DNA from: an uncultured Altererythrobacter sp.
GTDB taxonomy: Bacteria; Pseudomonadota; Alphaproteobacteria; Sphingomonadales; Sphingomonadaceae
DNA length: 6,102 bases
Direction of reading: 5' to 3'
NCBI GenBank assembly: GCA_946886175.1
Contig: CAMPIA010000084.1
Location: 1 to 6,102 of the forward strand
Shown here: piece by piece, positions 1-6,102 of the stretch
Numbering within the stretch: position 1 is the first letter of the stretch
How the letters are laid out: each line of letters opens with the position of its first letter
Notes under the pieces: generated by a model
Databases searched by the model: none
The model's input: the letters and a program-made list of their open reading frames with translations, nothing else
Told to the model about the DNA's origin: nothing
Translations under genes and position numbers: made by a program

Positions 1-143
1 TGCGCCGCTGCGGCTTCGACAGCTTCGCCCCCGACGCGCCGATGAAGCGCGAGGATGTCGAGGCGACGATGAACCGCTACCCCTACGTTTACCAGGAGGC
101 GGCGGACGACGCGGTGCCGATCTGGAAGCTGCGCCATGGCTGA
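1..143 (+). CDS. DUF934 domain protein, C-terminal end (partial)
   Basis: The reading frame is open from the window edge (first full codon at 3) to TGA at 141-143 and gives about 46 residues. They include RRCGFDSFAPDAP near the start, RYPYVYQ in the middle and WKLRHG at the end. The CGFDSF and YxYVYQ pattern matches the C-terminus of DUF934 proteins. In many proteobacteria these are encoded between the sulfite/nitrite reductase gene (cysI) and cysH, and their role in assimilatory sulfate reduction is not well defined. The stop codon overlaps the cysH start by 8 nt, which fits one operon with coupled translation. The start and most of the protein lie left of the window. The family call comes from recognising the motif and the context, not from a search. 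Confidence 0.75.
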   Translation, partial: RRCGFDSFAPDAPMKREDVEATMNRYPYVYQEAADDAVPIWKLRHG

Positions 144-930
144 GGCCGACCCGTTGCGGGTCAAGGACCGGATCGACACAGGCCCGCGCTTTACCGATGC
201 CGACGCGATCCGGCTCAACCGCATGTTTCGCGGCTCGGACACTGCCGAGATGCTGCGCGCGGTGATCGAGGACGGGCTGGTCGGCGACCTTGCCACGGTT
301 TCGAGCTTCGGCGCCGAAAGCGCGGTATTGCTTCATCTCATTGCGCGGATCGAACCCGCGCTGCCGGTGCTGTTTCTCGAAACCGGCAAGCACTTTCCCG
401 AAACGCTCGCCTATCGCGACGCGCTGGTAGCGCGGCTCGGGCTGACCGGGCTGGTCAACCTGCGGCCCGACCCCGGACTGCTGGCCGCGCGCGACGAGAG
501 CGGCCTGCGCTGGTCGTACGACCCCGACGGCTGCTGTGAAATTCGCAAGGTTCTCCCGCTTGCCGCCGCGTTGGCCGGGTTCGATGCGACGCTGACCGGG
601 CGCAAGGCGTTCCAGTCGGCGACCCGCGCCAACCTGCCGCGGTTCGAGATCGATAGCTCGGACGCGCAAGGGCGGCTCAAGATCAATCCGCTGATCGACT
701 GGAGCGCCGGGGACATCGCCGCCTATATCGCCGAGCACGAGTTGCCGCCGCACCCGCTGGTCGAGCAGGGTTACCCCTCGATCGGATGCAGCCCCTGCAC
801 CCACAAGGTCGCGCCGGGCGAGGATCCGCGATCGGGCCGCTGGAAAGGCTGGGACAAGACCGAGTGCGGCATCCACACCCCGCTCACCCCCGATGGCGAG
901 CTGCCCCCGGGCTTCGACCCGGCGTTCTGA
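136..930 (+). CDS. cysH: Assimilatory adenylyl-sulfate (APS) reductase, CysH family
   Basis: This 264-residue enzyme is predicted to reduce activated sulfate (APS, possibly also PAPS) to sulfite with thioredoxin as electron donor, in the cytoplasm, within assimilatory sulfate reduction. Visible signatures are the SSFGAES nucleotide-binding loop (residues 56-62), LETGKHFPET (81-90), GRKAFQSATR (155-164), and the catalytic-cysteine motif KTECGIH with Cys244. It also has Cys133-Cys134 and Cys218-x-x-Cys221, the four ligands of the [4Fe-4S] cluster. That cluster marks the APS-type reductases of plants and many bacteria and is absent from the enterobacterial PAPS type. Length is normal for the family. 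The ATG at 136 is supported by GGAAG at 124-128 and by the 8-nt overlap with the DUF934 stop. No gene for the final reduction of sulfite lies in the window; it is expected upstream. A hairpin at 937-959 follows the stop. Confidence 0.95.
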   Translation: MAEADPLRVKDRIDTGPRFTDADAIRLNRMFRGSDTAEMLRAVIEDGLVGDLATVSSFGAESAVLLHLIARIEPALPVLFLETGKHFPETLAYRDALVARLGLTGLVNLRPDPGLLAARDESGLRWSYDPDGCCEIRKVLPLAAALAGFDATLTGRKAFQSATRANLPRFEIDSSDAQGRLKINPLIDWSAGDIAAYIAEHELPPHPLVEQGYPSIGCSPCTHKVAPGEDPRSGRWKGWDKTECGIHTPLTPDGELPPGFDPAF

Positions 931-936
931 GCGGAC

Positions 937-967
937 GGAGAGCGCCGCCGGCGCCCTCCGCCATTTT
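937..967 (+). terminator. Candidate intrinsic terminator after cysH
   Basis: Arms GGAGAGCGCC (937-946) and GGCGCCCTCC (950-959) can form a 10-position stem with one A-C mismatch and a 3-nt loop. A short T run (TTTT, 964-967) follows on the plus strand. The hairpin lies between the convergent ends of cysH (930) and the lipoprotein gene (973), so it may also stop transcription arriving from the other side. The T tract is short and starts 4 nt after the stem, so efficiency on this strand is uncertain. Confidence 0.4.
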
Positions 968-972
968 CCGGA

Positions 973-1380
973 TCAGCTTTCGACGCGCTCGACCGTCGCG
1001 ATCTTGCCCTCGGGGTTTTCCGAGGTCCAGACGCCCTGATCGTCCACCTGCTCGGTGTTGCAGATCTGCTCGGCGCCTTCCTCGTCCTTGGTATAGCAGT
1101 AGGTTCCGGGAGCCTTCTGCTCCCATTTTCCCGTTTCGACGACCGTGCCGTCCTGTGTGGAGACATAGGTTCCGTCGGCCTTCACTTCTTCCATGACCAT
1201 GGTGCCGTCGGCGTCGGTGACCTGGAAGGTGCCGGTCGAAGGCCCACCGTCGGCGGCCGTCGTAGCGACAGTCGGTGCGACGGCTTCGGCGGTGGCCTCG
1301 GGCGTGGCTTCGGGTGCGGGATCGGAATTCGAGCAGCCTGCAAGGGTCGCCAGTGCGGCAACGAGAATGATATTCTTCAT
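973..1380 (-). CDS. Small predicted lipoprotein, uncharacterised
   Basis: This encodes 135 residues of unknown function. The N-terminus MKNIILVAALATLAGC is a type II signal peptide: a Lys after Met, a short hydrophobic stretch, and a lipobox LAGC with Cys16 as the predicted lipidated residue. Ser17 at +2 would favour sorting to the outer membrane if E. coli rules hold. A Pro/Ala/Thr/Glu-rich linker (about 20-47) leads to a compact, probably beta-rich domain (about 48-130) with repeated Asp-Gly turns (DADG, KADG, TQDG). Cys95 and Cys107 could form a disulfide in the periplasm. I chose the ATG at 1378-1380 because AGGAACC sits just upstream and the signal peptide starts there. The same frame stays open to 1452, but those extra 24 residues would precede the signal peptide. 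The gene converges on cysH and has its own promoter candidate at 1449-1477. I do not recognise a named family. Confidence 0.8.
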   Translation of the reverse strand: MKNIILVAALATLAGCSNSDPAPEATPEATAEAVAPTVATTAADGGPSTGTFQVTDADGTMVMEEVKADGTYVSTQDGTVVETGKWEQKAPGTYCYTKDEEGAEQICNTEQVDDQGVWTSENPEGKIATVERVES

Positions 1381-1448
1381 TTCGAGGTTCCTGTTCGAGA
1401 GCGAAAGGGTGGCCGTTCCCACAATTTGCGACTCGCGATCCCGCACCA

Positions 1449-1477
1449 TCAATATGCCGACACCGCGGCGCTGCCAA
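1449..1477 (-). promoter_or_regulatory. Candidate sigma-70-type promoter for the lipoprotein gene
   Basis: On the minus strand TTGGCA (1477-1472) and TATTGA (1454-1449) are separated by exactly 17 nt. This is close to the TTGACA / TATAAT consensus in otherwise GC-rich DNA. Transcription would start near 1442, giving a leader of about 60 nt before the ATG at 1380. The promoter begins just past the stop codon of the upstream epimerase gene (1486), so the lipoprotein is probably expressed independently of the obgE-proB cluster. The call rests on pattern and spacing only. Confidence 0.45.
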
Positions 1478-1485
1478 TCACATCG

Positions 1486-2397
1486 TCAAAGCCATCCTTG
1501 CGCGCGGTACCAGTCGGCGGTCGCCTTGAGCCCCTCGCGCGTGGCGATCCGCGGCCGCCACACGCCCTCGGGCACGTATCGCGCAGGGTCCGCCGACCAG
1601 TCGGGATGCGACATGTAGCTGACCCGGTCGGGCGTCAGCCGGGCCTTGCCGCGCCGCACCAGGCAATCGACGCGCGACGCCAGCTCGAGCGTGCCGCGCG
1701 ACAAGTGCGGCACCCACGGCCGGCGGCCGACCGCCCACCCGATCGCGCGCGCAAGCTCGCGATGCGGCCAGCCGCCTTCGCGCCCGTCGTCGGGCTCGAA
1801 GGTCATGCCGCCGACTCCCTCGCCGCCGGGCACCAGCGCAAGCAGCAGCTCGGCCAGATCATCGACGTGGATCATCGAAGCGCGGCCCGGCGGCGGCATC
1901 GGCACCACCCCGCGTCGCGCCGCGCGGAACAGTTCGAACATATCCTTGTCGCGCGGCCCGTAAACCGCCGGAGGGCGCACGATCGTCCAGTCGAGCCCGC
2001 TCGCCGCGACGATCTTTTCGGCCCGCGCCTTCGAGGCTCCGTAGGCCGACAGGTCGGGCCGCCGCGCGGCGAGCGAGGAGACGAAGACGAAGCGCCGGAC
2101 GCCCAGCTCCTTCGCCACCTCGACCAGCGCCATCGTCCCGGCGACATTGGGCTCCTCGAAGTGCGCTCGATCGAGCGCGGTGGTGAGCCCGGCGATGTGG
2201 ATCACCGCCTCCGCCCCCTCGACCAGCCGGGCGAGCGCCGCGCGATCCGACAGGCTGCCCGCGACCCATTCCACGCCCTTGCGCCGATCCTTGGGCACGC
2301 TCCGCGCGAGCGCGCGCCCCGACAGGCCGCTGCGTTCGACCGCATCGAGCGTGGCTTGCCCGACGAAACCCGTGCCGCCGGTGAGCGCGAGCGTCAC
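1486..2397 (-). CDS. NAD(P)-dependent epimerase/dehydratase-like protein (extended SDR)
   Basis: This 303-residue protein has the Rossmann dinucleotide-binding motif TGGTGFVG at residues 6-13 near its N-terminus. The short-chain dehydrogenase/reductase active site is present: Ser107-Ser108 in FVFVSS, then Tyr119 and Lys123 in SAYGASK. RPPAVYGPRD (141-150) and IHVDDLA (176-182) are typical of extended SDRs such as sugar-nucleotide epimerases and the NDUFA9-like group. The substrate cannot be read from the sequence. The start is GTG at 2397-2395, overlapping the proB stop as GTGA. The frame stays open 100 codons further upstream, but that part only mirrors proB, and the Rossmann motif starts correctly from this GTG. 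No clear Shine-Dalgarno sequence precedes it, consistent with reinitiation after proB. All expected catalytic residues are present. Confidence 0.88.
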   Translation of the reverse strand: MTLALTGGTGFVGQATLDAVERSGLSGRALARSVPKDRRKGVEWVAGSLSDRAALARLVEGAEAVIHIAGLTTALDRAHFEEPNVAGTMALVEVAKELGVRRFVFVSSLAARRPDLSAYGASKARAEKIVAASGLDWTIVRPPAVYGPRDKDMFELFRAARRGVVPMPPPGRASMIHVDDLAELLLALVPGGEGVGGMTFEPDDGREGGWPHRELARAIGWAVGRRPWVPHLSRGTLELASRVDCLVRRGKARLTPDRVSYMSHPDWSADPARYVPEGVWRPRIATREGLKATADWYRAQGWL

Positions 2398-3527
2398 AGC
2401 AGCACCATATGGTCGCGATGGACCACCGCCGCGCGCGGCGCGTAGCCCAGGATGTCCGCGTGTTCGCCGCTGCGCCGGCCCTTGAGCGCGGCGCATTCGC
2501 CGGCGTCGTACTCGACCAGGCCATGCGCGAAGGCGCGGCCATCGGCATCCTGGACCGCGAGCGCGTCGCCGCGCACGAAATCGCCTTCGACGCCGATGAC
2601 GCCCGCCGCGAGCAGACTGCCGCCCTGCGCGAGCGCGGCGGCGCAGCCCGCATCGACCGTGAGCGCGCCCTTCAGCCGGAGCCGCCCGCCGAGCCACGCC
2701 TTGCGCGCGCGATCGCGGCGGCGCGGAAGGAACAGGGTGCCGGCGCCGCTCTCCATCGCCCGCGCGATCGGCGCCATGTGCGTGCCGTTGACGATCGCCA
2801 GCGCGATTCCCGCGCGCTCGGCGATTTCGGCCGCCTGCAATTTCGACGTCATGCCGCCCGAGCCGAGTCCGGAAGCCGAGCCCCCATCGGCCATCGCCCG
2901 CACCGCGTCGTCGATCCCTTCGACCAGCGGCACCAGCTGCGCACCCGCCTCGCCCGGGTTGCGATCGTAGAGGCCGTCGACGTCGGATAGCAGCAGCACC
3001 GCATCGGCGCGCGCGGCCTGCGCGACGCGCGCGGCAAGCCGGTCGTTGTCGCCGAAGCGGATTTCGGCGGTGGCGACACTGTCATTCTCGTTGATGACGG
3101 GCACCGCCCCGCTTTCGAGCAGCCGCGCCAGCGTGGAGGAAGCGTTGAGATAGCGGCGGCGATCTTCGAGATCGTCGAGCGTCAGCAGCAATTGCGCCGC
3201 GGTCATGCCTTGCGCCGCGAGCTTGTCCGACCACAGCGACGCCAGCGCGATCTGCCCGACCGCGGCCGCCGCCTGCGCATCGGCGAGGCTGCCCCGCCCG
3301 CCTCTCGCGAGCCCGAGCCGCGCCGCGCCGAGCGCGATCGCGCCCGAACTGACCACGACCACCTCCTGCCCCGCACGGCGCAGCGCCGCGATCTCGCGGA
3401 CGATCGAATCGAGCCATTCGCGGCGCGCTCGTCCCTCGCCGTCGACCAGCAGCGACGAGCCGATCTTGAGCACGATGCGCGGGGTGACGGCGGCGTCGGT
3501 CAGGTGGTGAAGGACAGCGATGGTCAT
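2394..3527 (-). CDS. proB: Glutamate 5-kinase
   Basis: ProB phosphorylates L-glutamate with ATP to give glutamyl 5-phosphate, the first and usually proline-inhibited step of proline synthesis in the cytoplasm. The 377 residues show an amino-acid-kinase domain (about 17-265) with LKIGSSLL (20-27), SSGAIALG (60-67), INENDSV (145-151), FGDNDRLA (158-165), LLSDVDGLY (179-187) and GSGGMTSK (222-229). A C-terminal PUA domain covers about 280-370. The length matches two-domain ProB. The ATG at 3527 puts the first kinase strand at residue 18, which is reasonable, but its ribosome-binding site is weak. obgE lies 110 bp upstream on the same strand, a pairing common in Alphaproteobacteria. The next gene overlaps the stop by 4 nt (GTGA). 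proA, the partner enzyme gene often found nearby, is not adjacent. Confidence 0.96.
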   Translation of the reverse strand: MTIAVLHHLTDAAVTPRIVLKIGSSLLVDGEGRARREWLDSIVREIAALRRAGQEVVVVSSGAIALGAARLGLARGGRGSLADAQAAAAVGQIALASLWSDKLAAQGMTAAQLLLTLDDLEDRRRYLNASSTLARLLESGAVPVINENDSVATAEIRFGDNDRLAARVAQAARADAVLLLSDVDGLYDRNPGEAGAQLVPLVEGIDDAVRAMADGGSASGLGSGGMTSKLQAAEIAERAGIALAIVNGTHMAPIARAMESGAGTLFLPRRRDRARKAWLGGRLRLKGALTVDAGCAAALAQGGSLLAAGVIGVEGDFVRGDALAVQDADGRAFAHGLVEYDAGECAALKGRRSGEHADILGYAPRAAVVHRDHMVLL

Positions 3528-3556
3528 TGCCGGCGCTTAGCGACCCGAAACCGGTT

Positions 3557-3587
3557 CGTCATCCGGCGAACGCCGGGATCGCCGGCA
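3557..3587. repeat. Palindromic REP-like intergenic repeat
   Basis: In the 110-bp gap between obgE and proB, CCGGC (3563-3567) and GCCGG (3572-3576) form a perfect 5-bp stem around GAAC. ATCCGGC on the left mirrors GCCGGGAT on the right with one base missing. A further GCCGG/CCGGC pair follows at 3572-3585. The pattern CGTCATC...GGCGAA.GCCGGGAT resembles dispersed palindromic repeats that I recall as common between genes in many proteobacterial genomes. Only one copy is in the window, so its repeat status cannot be shown here. It could instead be a transcript hairpin between obgE and proB; there is no T run to make it a classic terminator. Confidence 0.4.
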
Positions 3588-3637
3588 GAAACGTTCAACC
3601 GTGCGGTGCACGATCCCGGCCTGCCCGGATGATCGGC

Positions 3638-4861
<1,224 letters not shown>

Positions 4862-4887
4862 TTTCGCCAGATGGAAATGGTCAGGAG

Positions 4888-5008
4888 GGTTCGGGCTGCG
4901 ACCAGCAGCCTGCAAGGCCGACCGGCCGCCCGCAGCGGCCCGGCGGAAGGGAGGAACAGCCGCGAGGACGCACGCGCGGATGCGCGTGCGAAACACAAAA
5001 GATTCCGG
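4888..5008 (-). repeat. Structured repeat, copy 2 of an inverted pair
   Basis: Read on the minus strand, the core (4990 down to 4953) begins with CGCACGCGC (4990-4982), loop ATCC, and GCGCGTGCG (4977-4969), again a perfect 9-bp stem. TCCTCGCGGCTGTTCC follows. Relative to copy 1, stem position 8 is G instead of C and its partner is C instead of G, so pairing is kept. A second small stem, GGCCG (4924-4928) with CGGCC (4936-4940), lies at a place comparable to one in copy 1. The outer end, CCGGAATC, touches the hairpin that follows the tRNA. The inner limit is approximate. Confidence 0.65.
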
Positions 5009-5030
5009 GTTTTGATTGAAAATCAAAACC
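5008..5030 (-). terminator. AT-rich hairpin directly after tRNA-Ala; possible terminator
   Basis: A perfect 10-bp inverted repeat, GGTTTTGATT (5030-5021 on the minus strand) and AATCAAAACC (5017-5008), has a 3-nt loop and starts at the base right after the encoded CCA. TTTT follows at 5000-4997, seven bases past the stem. It could end the tRNA transcript or mark the site where the 3' trailer is trimmed. The AT-rich stem and the gap before the T run make it an atypical terminator. Confidence 0.45.
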
Positions 5031-5106
<76 letters not shown>

Positions 5107-5124
5107 GTTCCAGGTCTGTCGCGA

Positions 5125-5139
5125 AGCGGCCGGGCCGCT
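5125..5139 (-). other. Hairpin in the tRNA-Ala leader
   Basis: AGCGGC (5125-5130) and GCCGCT (5134-5139) form a perfect 6-bp stem with a 3-nt loop, 18 bp upstream of the mature tRNA 5' end. No T run follows. It may be a precursor structure near the RNase P cleavage site, the remains of a terminator for the upstream gene, or chance in GC-rich DNA. Confidence 0.3.
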
Positions 5140-5151
5140 CGGCGAGCGCGC

Positions 5152-5179
5152 CCCTTAGCGAATGCCCGGCACACTGCAA
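5152..5179 (-). promoter_or_regulatory. Weak promoter candidate for tRNA-Ala
   Basis: On the minus strand TTGCAG (5179-5174) and TAAGGG (5157-5152) are spaced by 16 nt. They lie in the 92-bp gap after the upstream gene, so transcription would begin about 40 nt before the tRNA. The -35 match is fair and the -10 match is poor. I report it because it is the best pair in the gap and a stable RNA gene should have its own promoter. Confidence 0.3.
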
Positions 5180-5198
5180 AGGGTAAATTCGCCCGGCT

Positions 5199-6102
5199 TC
5201 ACTCGCCGCCGTTCTCGTTGTCGACCGCTGCCTCGGCCTCGGCTTGCGGCGTGAGCACGATCGCCGGCGTGCCGTCCGATGCCGGCTCGGCGGGCGGCGA
5301 GTTCAGGGTCGTGCCGAAGCCGGGTTGCGCGCTGGCCTGTCCCTGGACGACGGGCTGCGAAACCACTTGCACCGGCTCGTCGACGGTCGGCACGGTGATC
5401 GCGCCCGCCTCGGGCTGCCCGGCGGCGGCCACGCTCGGCGCAGGATCGAATGTCGGGATCGCCTGCACCGTCTGGGCCGAAGTCGCGGCGACCGCCGGCG
5501 AGTAGGTCTGCTGCTGCGCCGCGGTCAGTATCTGGCCGGGCGTGACCAGCGCCGCCGCCTGCCATTGCGGATCGTATTCGGCGTTCCACGCGGCGAGCAA
5601 CGTGCGGTAGCGTTCGAACGAGCGGAAGAAATCCTCGAACACCGCCTCGATCGTGGGCAGGCTGCGCATCGCGAAGCTGTCGAGATCTTCGGGCGCGATC
5701 AGCAGCGATTCCCGCGCCACGACTTGCGAGGCGTCGCAGAATTCATCGATCGCGGGCGGCAACGCGAAGTAGTTGTACACCTGCGTCATGTAGCTGTCGT
5801 AGCTCGACTGGCCTTCTGCGCGGCCGTAGTTGGCGCGAAATTCCTTCAGCAGCTCGCGGTTGGTTTCGCTGAGCTTGCTCTCGTTGCGATCGAGCAACGA
5901 CTTGTACGCGGGCAGGATATCCGCGTGCTCGACATCGAGGCAATTGAGCGCCGCGACATTGAGCGCCGAGCGCAGGTTCCAGGTCGTCTGCGCGGTGGAC
6001 AGTCCGTAATTCACCGTCCGGCGGATTCCGTCGGCCCCAACCGGCGGAATGGGCATCGATGGAGCCGCGTTATCGGGCGGTGTCGGACGCGCGGGCGTGA
6101 TC
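5199..6102 (-). CDS. Uncharacterised protein with Pro/Ala/Gln-rich tail (5' partial)
   Basis: I do not recognise a named family. The frame ends at TGA 5199-5201 and stays open to the right window edge, so the start is probably outside. The internal ATG at 6056 has no ribosome-binding site, and the codons before it encode a Pro-rich stretch ([14 protein letters not shown]) that looks like a linker after a signal peptide or lipobox. Counting from that ATG, residues 11-165 form a likely helical domain ([22 protein letters not shown] at its start, [19 protein letters not shown] at 140-158), with Cys39 and Cys107 as possible disulfide partners. Residues about 170-285 are low-complexity (Gln, Pro, Ala, Thr, Val), ending in acidic ENGGE. 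An exported location is inferred, not shown. The style resembles conserved hypothetical proteins of Sphingomonadales. It is followed by tRNA-Ala on the same strand after 92 bp. Confidence 0.75.
   Translation of the reverse strand, partial: ITPARPTPPDNAAPSMPIPPVGADGIRRTVNYGLSTAQTTWNLRSALNVAALNCLDVEHADILPAYKSLLDRNESKLSETNRELLKEFRANYGRAEGQSSYDSYMTQVYNYFALPPAIDEFCDASQVVARESLLIAPEDLDSFAMRSLPTIEAVFEDFFRSFERYRTLLAAWNAEYDPQWQAAALVTPGQILTAAQQQTYSPAVAATSAQTVQAIPTFDPAPSVAAAGQPEAGAITVPTVDEPVQVVSQPVVQGQASAQPGFGTTLNSPPAEPASDGTPAIVLTPQAEAEAAVDNENGGE

Noticed and set aside
1381..1452. N-terminal extension of the lipoprotein from the ATG at 1452
   Set aside because: It would place 24 charged residues before the signal peptide. 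The ATG at 1380 has a proper ribosome-binding site and begins the signal peptide, and the extension would overlap the promoter candidate.
2404..2413. 10-bp palindrome ACCATATGGT near the proB stop
   Set aside because: It lies within proB codons (His-Met-Val), is short, and can occur by chance; nothing marks it as an operator.
2398..2697. Extending the epimerase 100 codons upstream
   Set aside because: This part lies fully inside proB in another frame, is Arg/Ala-rich without motifs, and precedes the normal Rossmann start.
2409..2990. Long plus-strand open frame (193 codons) opposite proB, and similar long frames opposite obgE (3974-4711) and the epimerase gene (1426-2445)
   Set aside because: They are antisense to clearly identified genes in GC-rich DNA where stop codons are rare, and their Arg/Ala/Pro-rich translations show no family motif.

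Overview
The window is GC-rich alphaproteobacterial DNA. The likely source is a member of the Sphingomonadales, perhaps Erythrobacteraceae-like. This rests on the very high GC with strong third-position GC bias, the DUF934-cysH pair, the obgE-proB pair, and the style of the two uncharacterised exported-looking proteins. It is inference from protein resemblance and was not checked by any search.

Layout, left to right. Positions 1-143 (+) hold the 3' end of a DUF934 gene that overlaps by 8 nt with cysH (136-930, +). Together they form the tail of an assimilatory sulfate-reduction operon, and CysH carries the iron-sulfur cysteines of the APS-reductase type. A GC-rich hairpin at 937-967 separates cysH from the convergent minus-strand genes. 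Next is a small predicted lipoprotein (973-1380, -) with its own promoter candidate.

A minus-strand cluster follows, read right to left: obgE (3638-4699, ribosome-associated GTPase), then proB (2394-3527, glutamate 5-kinase), then an extended-SDR NAD(P)-dependent epimerase-like protein (1486-2397). The last gene starts on a GTG that overlaps the proB stop as GTGA, so it is probably translationally coupled. proA does not lie next to proB here. A short palindromic repeat sits in the 110-bp obgE-proB gap.

Upstream of obgE, positions 4700-5030 have no credible gene. They contain two inverted copies of a structured repeat. Its 38-nt core is 34/38 identical between copies, and each core begins with a perfect 9-bp hairpin with an ATCC loop. 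One base pair in that stem has changed in a compensatory way between the copies. This is the most unusual thing in the window. It abuts tRNA-Ala(CGC) (5031-5106, -), whose encoded CCA end is followed at once by a perfect AT-rich 10-bp hairpin. At the right edge lies a 5'-truncated gene (5199 to beyond 6102, -) for an uncharacterised protein with a helical domain and a Pro/Ala/Gln-rich tail.

Most of the window is housekeeping: sulfur assimilation, proline synthesis, a ribosome-associated GTPase and a tRNA. I see no defence system, CRISPR array, transposase or phage gene.
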